Positions 41,903-49,970 of a DNA stretch of 64,000 bases are shown here, one piece after another. The translations under genes and the position numbers were made by a program. Source of the stretch: Orbaceae bacterium lpD02 (GTDB lineage Bacteria > Pseudomonadota > Gammaproteobacteria > Enterobacterales > Orbaceae); NCBI GenBank assembly GCA_036251875.1, contig CP133960.1, forward strand, positions 2,090,258 through 2,154,257, given 5' to 3'. Under the pieces are notes generated by a model that saw only the letters and a list, made by a program, of their open reading frames with translations, was not told the DNA's origin and searched no databases. Each line of letters starts with the position of its first letter. Positions within the stretch are counted from its first letter, which is position 1.

Positions 41903-42526
41903 ATGACATGGGATATATTTTTAGTGGTGGCAACGATTAGTTTTTTTGGTATGGTGTCACCTGGACCAGACTTTTTTTTGGTGGTAAAAAATAGCTTAAG
42001 TTATCCTCGTAAATATGCCCTTATAACGGCTTTTGGTATACTAATGGGGCTACTTACACATATGAGCTATTGTGTTGCCGGCATCGCTGTTATTATTAAA
42101 ACAACGCCTTGGTTGTTTACCTTTTTACGCTATGTCGGCGCCGCTTATTTAATTTGGATTGGGATAAAAGCCCTGTTTGCAAAGGGGTCTGCCACACTCT
42201 ATGTTGGAAAGGGGGCGATACAACCTTACATTAGCTATAAGAAAGTTTTTATACAGGGATACCTTTGCAATTTACTTAACCCAAAAGCGACGCTATTTTT
42301 TCTGGCGATCTTTACTCAGGTAATTGACATTAGCTCATCATTGTTTGATAAGTTTCTGGTTGCTGCGATCATCTTTATTGAAGCCGTCATTTGGTGGCCG
42401 ATGGTTGTTATTATATTTCAGTCTCAATTAGTACAACGACGTTATGCAAAAATTCAATTTATCATAGATAAACTATTAGGCGTTATTCTTATTGTTTTAG
42501 GCGTAAAAGTTGCTCTTGGTATTTAA
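41903..42526 (+). CDS. LysE/RhtB-family amino-acid exporter
   Basis: 207 residues with about six helices. The family motif FFGMVSPGPDFFLVVKNSL lies at about 14-32; FLRYVGAAYLIWIGIKALF and NLLNPKATLFFLAIFTQ are also typical. RhtC-like (threonine efflux) by overall look, but the substrate cannot be fixed from the sequence. Its ATG directly follows the TAG of the phosphoglycerol transferase, so the two are co-transcribed. It overlaps the convergent dacB by 4 bp. Confidence 0.85.
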   Translation: MTWDIFLVVATISFFGMVSPGPDFFLVVKNSLSYPRKYALITAFGILMGLLTHMSYCVAGIAVIIKTTPWLFTFLRYVGAAYLIWIGIKALFAKGSATLYVGKGAIQPYISYKKVFIQGYLCNLLNPKATLFFLAIFTQVIDISSSLFDKFLVAAIIFIEAVIWWPMVVIIFQSQLVQRRYAKIQFIIDKLLGVILIVLGVKVALGI

Positions 42527-44007
42527 TCTGTTTTATTTTCTTTCAACAAATTTCGATAAAATTCTTTTTCAAATTTAACAATTGCGCTATTTTTAGGCTC
42601 ATTTTCATTATTAAGATGATTATAACCAGAAATAAACTGGATAAAGGCAATATACTGATTCTGATTAGTTTTCAGGAAACCAGCGAGGTTATAGTTACCC
42701 TCTAAGTATCCTGTTTTAGCATAAATTATTGATTTTAATTCATTATTTGAAAAACTTCTTCTATATTGTAATGTGCCATCAATACCGGCGATAGGCAACA
42801 TTTCAACGATTTTCAAGGTATCGTTATTTGCTGCAATATATTGCAGGACTTGCATCAGCTTATCTGCATCAATAAGGTTTAATCTAGAGAGGCCTGAACC
42901 ATCGACAATAACAGCATTAGCTAAATCAATATTAGCTTTTTGCAGTAATATTGCTTTTATCGCATCACTTGAGTTTTGCCATGTACCTGGAACATCAAAA
43001 TAGTGAGCACCGATGGTGCGATAAACAGTATCTGCAATTAAGTTATGAGACTTTTTTAGCATTGTTGTCAGTAATTCTGATAATGGAGCTGATTGATTGA
43101 TTGCTAAGGGCACCAGTGATTTCGTTATTGGTTCTTTTGTTTCAAAAATTCGACCTGTAAAGTTAATTTTTTTTTGGGCAAGCTCTGTTTTTAATATTGA
43201 TGATAAATAATCAAATCCGTCTATTACGGCAAACTTTAGGTAGCTTTTTTGCTTACTGTATTTAACGCAGCCAGTTAAGTGATATTTATTTTTCTCGCTT
43301 GCTACCACGTTTAGTTCGCAGTATTTATCGACTAATGATTCCGATTTATTTCTGATGGTTATAATATTACTAGTAAGATTGACCGGATAAATAGGCGAAA
43401 CGGATGTTGTCGCTTTTTCACCGATTTTTTGTGCGGGTAAAATTCCCGCATAAAAACAATTCCCATCGATAATAATTGCAGAAGGCGCGGTATTATAGCA
43501 GGATGTTAGGTTATTCCATGACCATCCTGATGCCTTGTCATGACCCATAAATACTGAGCTATCAATAATAATATTACCGGTTATTTTATCAATACCTTTG
43601 AGCTTTAATACCGTCAACATTTCATTAAGATTTCTACGAGTAAAGGTCGGATCGCCACTCATTTGGATAATGAGATCGCCTTTAAGTTGCTTATTGTTTA
43701 TTTTTCCGTTTGTTTGTAAGCGAGTAACAAAACGAAAATCTGCGCCAAGCTCAAGCTCTGCTGCAAGTGCCGTAATTAATTTTTGTACGCTTGCCGGCTG
43801 CTTAAATTGGTCACTTTGATAGGAAATAAGAGTGGTAGGTTTTTTTTCAACCGTTTCAACTAAAATTGATAAATCAGTGCCTTTAGGTAAATATGATAAA
43901 TATGAGGCGAGCTCTACTTGGTCATTTGCATAGCTGTAACTGATATTTGTAAAAATCAACGCTATGAATATCAAACCTATTTTTTTCATATTTAACACTT
44001 TTTTCAT
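42523..44007 (-). CDS. dacB: D-alanyl-D-alanine carboxypeptidase/endopeptidase PBP4
   Basis: Periplasmic class C penicillin-binding protein that trims and cleaves peptidoglycan cross-links. Catalytic motifs are SVQK (S73-K76 from the first ATG), SHN and KTG (in YAKTGYLEG). A signal peptide is visible (KKIGLIFIALIFTNISYSYAN). The start is ambiguous between 44007 and an in-frame ATG at 43989, which would put the signal peptide at the very N terminus; neither has a strong ribosome site. It follows a lipoprotein gene by 9 bp and appears to be the last gene of a four-gene envelope operon. Confidence 0.93.
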   Translation of the reverse strand: MKKVLNMKKIGLIFIALIFTNISYSYANDQVELASYLSYLPKGTDLSILVETVEKKPTTLISYQSDQFKQPASVQKLITALAAELELGADFRFVTRLQTNGKINNKQLKGDLIIQMSGDPTFTRRNLNEMLTVLKLKGIDKITGNIIIDSSVFMGHDKASGWSWNNLTSCYNTAPSAIIIDGNCFYAGILPAQKIGEKATTSVSPIYPVNLTSNIITIRNKSESLVDKYCELNVVASEKNKYHLTGCVKYSKQKSYLKFAVIDGFDYLSSILKTELAQKKINFTGRIFETKEPITKSLVPLAINQSAPLSELLTTMLKKSHNLIADTVYRTIGAHYFDVPGTWQNSSDAIKAILLQKANIDLANAVIVDGSGLSRLNLIDADKLMQVLQYIAANNDTLKIVEMLPIAGIDGTLQYRRSFSNNELKSIIYAKTGYLEGNYNLAGFLKTNQNQYIAFIQFISGYNHLNNENEPKNSAIVKFEKEFYRNLLKENKTD

Positions 44008-44016
44008 TAAAATCAG

Positions 44017-44985
44017 TTAATCAAAAGGTAAAATCACGCCACCTTGCGGTGTTTGTTTTACCAATTCTGGTGCAGAGATAATACTTGTTTGTATGGGTTT
44101 ACAGATATCCCCTTTACTGGCTTCGCCATCTATTACTTCAGCATAGGATAGTACGCTCGTTACTCTGGTAATGAGTAATTTACCAACAATGCTTTGTTCA
44201 TAACCAAGTAAACTGTCGGTATAGCTATCCTTAATTTTTTTACCTAATCTCATCACTTGGCACTGTGAATCAGTAGGAAGCGGATAATCTAAAGTAACAT
44301 CATTACGTTGTACTGTTAAAATTCTAATTGGGTAGATTTCATTAATGATTTCATTTTTTATTAAGTTCGCCATTGATTTTAATGTATTATTAATTGTTGT
44401 ACCAAAAGTTTCATTATTTGTAGTGCTTTTTAATTGATAGTTTAATGAATGACTAAAAACAACTTTATGGGTTTTAGCATCAACAATTTGGTAAAGTATC
44501 GTTGCAATAACTGTTTTTTCTTCAACCCCTTGGCCTGTTGCTTTTAAAATACGTACGGTTTCTTGGGTATCAAGCTGATTTAGCGTACTTTGCAGATAAA
44601 AATTAGCGTCTTCAAATTGTGGCGCATCGCTATTATCTTCTTCATCTGAGGGATTATCATTAGCTAAAATATCAAATCGGTGTGTTTCATACAGAGCAGT
44701 TATGATCTCATGTGATAGCGTATTCGATAAGCTGCTTGGCGAAACGGGAAAGGTATTTTGGGTAGCTAAATCAACCAAGGTCGGTAATACGACTATTTTA
44801 TAACGTTCGATTTGTGTCTGACCTAAACCATTTTCATAACGAGTTTCATCATTTATATCTGTAGTTGAAGCCGTTTCAATTGAAGACGTTGCTTCTACTA
44901 TTGGTTTATTGTCTATTTTTGAACTACAAGCAGATAATAATAAAATAGAGGCTAAGGTAATGTTTAATCTTGTTAATATCTTCAT
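44017..44985 (-). CDS. Lipoprotein with CsgG-like and FlgT-C-like regions
   Basis: 322 residues with a lipobox LLLSAC (C20), so a lipid-anchored envelope protein. Residues about 60-210 (YKIVVLPTLVDLA ... LSHEIITALYETHRFDILAND) look like the CsgG/LpoB fold. Residues about 218-300 (RILTVQRNDVTLDYPLPTD, LLGYEQSIVGKLLITRVTSVLSYAEV) resemble the C-terminal beta domain of flagellar FlgT. I do not recognise a named gene, and no flagellar or curli genes are nearby. It is the third gene of the lipoprotein operon, 13 bp after the LpoB-like gene. The fold assignments are pattern-based. Confidence 0.7.
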   Translation of the reverse strand: MKILTRLNITLASILLLSACSSKIDNKPIVEATSSIETASTTDINDETRYENGLGQTQIERYKIVVLPTLVDLATQNTFPVSPSSLSNTLSHEIITALYETHRFDILANDNPSDEEDNSDAPQFEDANFYLQSTLNQLDTQETVRILKATGQGVEEKTVIATILYQIVDAKTHKVVFSHSLNYQLKSTTNNETFGTTINNTLKSMANLIKNEIINEIYPIRILTVQRNDVTLDYPLPTDSQCQVMRLGKKIKDSYTDSLLGYEQSIVGKLLITRVTSVLSYAEVIDGEASKGDICKPIQTSIISAPELVKQTPQGGVILPFD

Positions 44986-44998
44986 AGTGGATTCCTCA

Positions 44999-45631
44999 TT
45001 ACCAAGCAGTTGATTTATTACTGCCTAATTTACGTACTATGCTTTCATTTTCCCAATAAGCGAGACCGCTTTTAATATCGGTCAGTGTTAACTGTAAATA
45101 ATATTCTACTAGCTGCTTGTTTTTTCCCGTACGAGAAATTCGTTGTAAGATTTTACCCGTTAATGAAAAATCTGGCGCGTAAAGTGTTCCTTTACCAGCA
45201 ATGGTATCTTGCTTAAATTCATCATTACCACGTAATTCACGAACATCATAAATTAAGTCATCAACGTTGTTGCTGTTACCAGCAATCGCACTAGTAATAA
45301 CGGCTTTACCTGATTGAAGCATACCAATTCGAATTTTTTTAACTAGCATATCGGTATCAATTCGTAATGTTGTGTCGTTAATGACTTTACCAATTGCAAC
45401 CACATAACGCCCACCACCAGGTTTATTTAAAGCATTACTTGCTAATAGTGAATTTAATGCTTCTTGAGCTGCGCTCTCAAAGTCTTGGCTATCTAATCCT
45501 AAACTAATTGCGTCATCGGCATTATCAGCAGTAACGTATTCGACGTTAGATGAACATCCTGTTAATACTAAGACCAGTCCAAGTATAAGGGCTGTAGTAT
45601 AGGTGTGAAAGATTTTGCATAAATTAATCAT
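44999..45631 (-). CDS. LpoB-like penicillin-binding-protein activator lipoprotein
   Basis: About 210 residues. The lipobox LVLTGC marks an outer-membrane lipoprotein. The core (RYVVAIGKVINDTTLRIDTDMLVKKIRIGMLQSGKAVI, then PDFSLTGKILQRIS and YYLQLTLTDIKSGLAYWENE) has the layout of LpoB (COG3417), which stimulates the class A synthase PBP1b. The E. coli proline-rich linker is absent. I place the start at 45631, where GAGG lies 8 nt upstream; an ATG at 45643 overlaps the upstream stop and is also possible. Sequence identity to E. coli LpoB looks low, so a paralogous role is possible. Confidence 0.75.
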   Translation of the reverse strand: MINLCKIFHTYTTALILGLVLVLTGCSSNVEYVTADNADDAISLGLDSQDFESAAQEALNSLLASNALNKPGGGRYVVAIGKVINDTTLRIDTDMLVKKIRIGMLQSGKAVITSAIAGNSNNVDDLIYDVRELRGNDEFKQDTIAGKGTLYAPDFSLTGKILQRISRTGKNKQLVEYYLQLTLTDIKSGLAYWENESIVRKLGSNKSTAW

Positions 45632-45642
45632 ATAGAGCCTCA

Positions 45643-46995
45643 TTAATTGTTATGTATAGTGCTTTTTTGTATTAAATCGATAGTATAGTGATCCACTATA
45701 TCAGATTTAATGTAAATAATCGCATCACGGTCAGTTTGTAGTGAATCTATTTTAGCCAATACTGTACCATTGGGTTGATATATTGTTAAGTTTTGGTCTT
45801 TAATTACCGTTCGTGCGATCTGGAAATTTTTTGGCATCGCTCGCCATTGTCTGACATCAGCCGTATCAGTTGCTAATTGATATAAAAGCCCCCACCATTT
45901 ACCACCATATTGTTCCAAATTTTTTTCTAGCGAGTATTGCAGAACTGATTTAGCAATCATATTTAACATTGCCTCAGTAATAATTGCTGGTAGTTTTTTA
46001 TTAAACTCAATTTGGATAATATTATCCATGCTTGCTATCTCAGTTGTTTTTTGTTGATTAAGCAGTAAATAAGGGTATGAGGATGAACGTTTATAGATTG
46101 TCGGTAAATTAACATCACTGGTCACAATTTTATCGGTAAATAAGTAAGAAGGAAAATGATAAGTAAACGAGCGTTTAATCATACTTTGACCATTTTCATA
46201 AATTAGCCAAGCATAATGTTGTTGACGTAGTGATCTTTGCTCTGTTAATGCTAAATCTGCTTTAATCTGTTGTTGCTTGGGTAACATGCGGGCCGTTTGT
46301 TTGAACAAATCACGGGCTTTACTATAATCACCATCAAGATAGAAAAACAATCCGCTAATATAGGTAGCAAAGGGGTTAATAAAATTCGGATAAATGATAT
46401 CAGGTGTAATATCGCCGCGATAAGCTTGAATTTTTTCGTTTGGGTTGATTGGCTCGCGAATTTCTTGCATATATGGTGAACGATTATATTTGGTATAAGC
46501 TTCATTAATCTCTTTTGCGAAGAATTCACTTGCTCTACGTTGCCTATCCAATGCGCGATTAAATTCAACCCTAGCATTACTAAAATCATCAAGCGACATA
46601 AAGTTTAAACCTTTATAGACATTCATCATGATTTTTTCGTAGTTCTCACCTTGATAGTCGTTGATATTATTATTGATAAGAACAGATCCAATAGAATTGC
46701 CTACAGAGCTCACTGCGAGTGCTAGTTCTTGTTGTTTAAAGATTGTTTCTGCTAGATCTAAATATTCAATACTTTTCTTATAGTCATGGCATTGACGCGC
46801 TAATGATCCGCCGTTCAATGTCCAAAGCAGCGGATCACTATTTATTTGCTCTTCAATAATTGTATAGTCACAATTGTTATTAATTAGCTGCTGTTCATAT
46901 TGATCAAGATTGGCTGAATAGCCGAAAAAAATAGAACACCCAGTTAGCATTGATAATACTGAGCTGATTAATATTATGTATATAAATTGAATCAT
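45643..46995 (-). CDS. COG3014-like lipoprotein with TPR-type repeats
   Basis: 450 residues. The lipobox SMLTGC (C20) marks a lipoprotein. Helical repeats follow, with CHDYKKSIEYLDLAETIFKQ and MSLDDFSNARVEFNRALDRQ, and DGDYSKARDLFKQTARMLPK further on, resembling TPRs. The C-terminal part (about 290-450) is beta-rich. This matches the uncharacterised COG3014 type often found next to LpoB-like genes. First gene of the four-gene operon; its stop overlaps the possible upstream start of the LpoB-like gene. Function unknown. Confidence 0.72.
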   Translation of the reverse strand: MIQFIYIILISSVLSMLTGCSIFFGYSANLDQYEQQLINNNCDYTIIEEQINSDPLLWTLNGGSLARQCHDYKKSIEYLDLAETIFKQQELALAVSSVGNSIGSVLINNNINDYQGENYEKIMMNVYKGLNFMSLDDFSNARVEFNRALDRQRRASEFFAKEINEAYTKYNRSPYMQEIREPINPNEKIQAYRGDITPDIIYPNFINPFATYISGLFFYLDGDYSKARDLFKQTARMLPKQQQIKADLALTEQRSLRQQHYAWLIYENGQSMIKRSFTYHFPSYLFTDKIVTSDVNLPTIYKRSSSYPYLLLNQQKTTEIASMDNIIQIEFNKKLPAIITEAMLNMIAKSVLQYSLEKNLEQYGGKWWGLLYQLATDTADVRQWRAMPKNFQIARTVIKDQNLTIYQPNGTVLAKIDSLQTDRDAIIYIKSDIVDHYTIDLIQKSTIHNN

Positions 46996-47213
46996 AGCGG
47001 TTAGGTCTACTTTACCTACTGGTTTTAGCTATATATCGGGTAACTGTAGTCCACAAGTAATGTAGGTAAAATACATCCAAGCTATTTTTACTGTGATGGA
47101 TTGTCAGACTCATATTTACTATGCCTAAGCTGCTTTAATAACAAATATTACCATTCATTTGATTAATATACATTAATATAAAAATATTACATTATATTGA
47201 AACCAATAATTGT

Positions 47214-48506
47214 TTAAATTTTTTGTAATTTTGCATAGAAAAAGCCATCGCCACCATTTTCTATCGGTAGATATTGCTGTACGGGTTGTAATTGTTTGGC
47301 ATTATTATGTTGCATCAAAAAACGGGATATTTGTTGGCTATTTTCATCAGGTAAAATAGAACAAGTCGCATAAATTAAAATGCCATTGACTTTTAAATAA
47401 GGCCAAATCTTTGTTAATATTTGATATTGTAACTCAGCGAGTTCTATTATGTCACTGTCACGCCTTAACCATTTTATATCTGGGTGACGACGAATAATGC
47501 CAGTAGCTGAGCAAGGCGCATCAAGCAAAATACGGTCAAATTGTTGGTCATCACTCCATTTTTCAGGGGTTAAACCATCACCAACTTTAACTTGTGCTTT
47601 TAATTTTAAACGCGCTAAATTTTGTTCAATGCGCTTAACTCGTTCACTATCAATATCAACAGCAATGACGTTTGCTTGCGGTGCAAGTTCTAAAATATGG
47701 GTCGTTTTGCCGCCTGGCGCCGCGCAGAGATCTAATATTGTCTCCCCATTTTCAGGTGCAAGTAGGTAAGCTGCATGCTGCGCAGATAAATCTTGTATGG
47801 TTACCGCACCTTGCTCGAATAGTGGCAATTTATTAACAGGAGAAGGTGATAGTAATCGTAATGCACTTTTTACATGGTTATCTTTGATTGAGCCAATGTC
47901 ATAATCATTTAACAACTGTTGATATTGTATCGCGCTAAATTGCAAGCTATTTATACGTAGCCACATCGGGGGACGTTGATTATTTGCGGTAATAATATCA
48001 GACCAATTTTCCGGATAGGCTAGTTTAATCCGTTTTAGCAACCAAGCAGGATGAAGTGACGAGTTGCCATTTAGCATAAATTGCTTTTTTAATTCATTTT
48101 GTTGGCGTAAAAAAGTACGTAGTACACCATTTACCACCCCTTTTAATGATGGTTTTTTTAAGCTTATTACTCCATTTACCGTTTCACTTGCTGCAGCATG
48201 CGGTGGAATACGCGTGTAAATAAGCTGATAAAGCCCGACTAATAATAGGTAATGGATGATGCGATTTTTACCTGTAAAAATTTTATCCATCAATGCTTGC
48301 ACGTAAAATTCTAGTTCTGGCAACACTCGCATTATACCGAAGCTAATTTCTTGCATTAAGGCGCGATCTTTATCATTAACTTTATTGTTATAATTGATTA
48401 ATAGTGAGCTAAGTGAATTGCCTTTTTCAAGTACATCAAAAATAATTTGTGCACAAAAAGCCCGTAAATTATAGTTTTCAGCTTGTGCTTTCGTTGGTAA
48501 TGCCAT
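47214..48506 (-). CDS. rsmB: 16S rRNA (cytosine-967-C5)-methyltransferase RsmB
   Basis: 430 residues (E. coli 429). An N-terminal NusB-like domain (to about residue 140) is followed by the SAM-dependent domain: LDLCAAPGGKTTHILELA, AVDIDSERVKRIEQNL, catalytic LLDAPCSATGIIRRHPDIKW and ATCSILPDEN. It follows fmt by 102 bp, the conserved fmt-rsmB pair. Confidence 0.96.
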   Translation of the reverse strand: MALPTKAQAENYNLRAFCAQIIFDVLEKGNSLSSLLINYNNKVNDKDRALMQEISFGIMRVLPELEFYVQALMDKIFTGKNRIIHYLLLVGLYQLIYTRIPPHAAASETVNGVISLKKPSLKGVVNGVLRTFLRQQNELKKQFMLNGNSSLHPAWLLKRIKLAYPENWSDIITANNQRPPMWLRINSLQFSAIQYQQLLNDYDIGSIKDNHVKSALRLLSPSPVNKLPLFEQGAVTIQDLSAQHAAYLLAPENGETILDLCAAPGGKTTHILELAPQANVIAVDIDSERVKRIEQNLARLKLKAQVKVGDGLTPEKWSDDQQFDRILLDAPCSATGIIRRHPDIKWLRRDSDIIELAELQYQILTKIWPYLKVNGILIYATCSILPDENSQQISRFLMQHNNAKQLQPVQQYLPIENGGDGFFYAKLQKI

Positions 48507-48608
48507 TTTAATAAGGATCTTAATAATAGTTATTGGTAAGCATAGCGTAATTAGTCTGCCTGTAAAGTAATTTTGTTATAATAAAAAAATAATGACTAAG
48601 TGCTGCAG

Positions 48609-49568
48609 CTAAAGTTGTTTACCTATACTAAACCATGCTTGGCGTGAGTTTAATATATCCGCAGCTGACATCGATTTTTTACCTGCTGGTTGTAGTTGAG
48701 TCAGATTAATAATTCCTTCAGCGGTCGCAATTTGTATGCCATTTTTGTCCGCCTGTAAAATTGTCCCCGCAATTTGTTTGCTATTTTGCTCAATTACATT
48801 GGCTTGCCAAACTTTAATAAGTTCGTCATTTATTTCGAAATAGCTGACAGGCCAAGGGTTAAAGGCTCTTATACAGCGTTCTAATTGTCTAGCAGGTAAT
48901 TGCCAGTTTAGTTTGGCCTCTTGTTTGGATAGTTTTTCAGCATAGGTTACTTGTGATTCATCTTGTTTTTCAGCTATGGCTTCACCAGATAAAATAAGTG
49001 CTAATGTTTTAAGTAAGCTATTAGGTCCCAATAGCGCTAATTTATCGTAAAGTGAGGCGCTAGTGTCATCAGGGGTAATTGAGCATTTAGCTTTAAATAG
49101 CATGTCGCCAGTATCAAGTCCAGCATCCATCTGCATAATTGTTACTCCAGTTTCAAGATCGCCAGCCCAACAAGCGCGTTGAATCGGTGCAGCTCCTCGC
49201 CAGCGAGGTAGCAACGAACCATGAACATTTAAGCAGCCGAGTCTTGGCATATCAAGCACGGCTTGAGGTAAAATTAGACCATAAGCGACAACAATCATAA
49301 TATCAGCATTAAGTGCACTAATAATTTGTTGGTTTTCTACTTTTTTTAAGGTTACAGGTTGATAAACCGCAATATTGTTTTCGACTGCAAGCTGTTTTAC
49401 CGGACTTGCAGTGATTTTATTGCCTCGACCCGCAGGCCTATCTGGCTGGGTAAATACTGCGATCACCTCATGCTCAGATTCAATTAAAGACTGTAAATGT
49501 TTTGCTGCGAAATCAGGCGTTCCTGCGAAGATAATCTTTAGGGAAGTAGTGGAGTTTTTTTCTATCAT
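48609..49568 (-). CDS. fmt: Methionyl-tRNA formyltransferase
   Basis: Formylates initiator Met-tRNA. With the ATG at 49568 (AAAGGTAAC just upstream) the protein is 319 residues; a GTG six codons upstream is in frame. [34 protein letters not shown] and DTGDM are the formyl-transfer motifs; the C-terminal tRNA-binding domain ends with LQPAGKKSM. In E. coli def precedes fmt; no def gene is seen in the 400 bp upstream. Confidence 0.96.
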   Translation of the reverse strand: MIEKNSTTSLKIIFAGTPDFAAKHLQSLIESEHEVIAVFTQPDRPAGRGNKITASPVKQLAVENNIAVYQPVTLKKVENQQIISALNADIMIVVAYGLILPQAVLDMPRLGCLNVHGSLLPRWRGAAPIQRACWAGDLETGVTIMQMDAGLDTGDMLFKAKCSITPDDTSASLYDKLALLGPNSLLKTLALILSGEAIAEKQDESQVTYAEKLSKQEAKLNWQLPARQLERCIRAFNPWPVSYFEINDELIKVWQANVIEQNSKQIAGTILQADKNGIQIATAEGIINLTQLQPAGKKSMSAADILNSRQAWFSIGKQL

Positions 49569-49970
49569 ATTGTTACCTTTAATCACAAGCTATAGAAGAT
49601 AGTATTATTACTGATAATTCACTTTGTGTAGTATATATTATTTTGTTGCCCTTTGACTCTTGATAATGATGTACTTTTTATAATTAAATTTATTCAGTTA
49701 AGTCGCTTTAATAGAGGTTTTGAAAAGGAGAGAATACTTTGACTCGTAATAAATCAGTTATTAAGGCATGCATCATTCGTTTTTACATAGATTGCTGAAC
49801 CAACCAGTCGCGATACAAATCACTATAGAAATAAAAACAGCCACAACCTCAGTACGAATCATTAGGTTTCTAGTAATAAAAACCTGAAAAATTAGTCTAC
49901 CTGACAATCCAAATATTATTGTAGCTTGCTATTTTTAGTACATGAAAATTGAATAATTATTCATCATTAA
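49569..49970. other. Gene-free stretch between fmt and the phosphoethanolamine transferase
   Basis: About 400 bp with no confident gene. On the minus strand an open frame from ATG 49862 to a stop at 49773 encodes a 29-residue hydrophobic peptide (core VVAVFISIVICIATGWF); the frame is open upstream for about 20 more codons. It could be a small membrane protein or the remnant of a larger one. On the plus strand AAGGAG (49725-49730) precedes a TTG (49739) with a 19-codon frame. Neither is supported enough to call. Confidence 0.3.

Noticed and set aside
44017-44985. Curli or flagellar function for the CsgG/FlgT-like lipoprotein
   Set aside because: No csg or flagellar genes are nearby and the resemblance is only at the level of fold-like patterns.
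49739-49798. TTG-initiated 19-codon frame with a good AAGGAG site
   Set aside because: No resemblance to any known peptide; one good Shine-Dalgarno-like match in AT-rich DNA is expected by chance.
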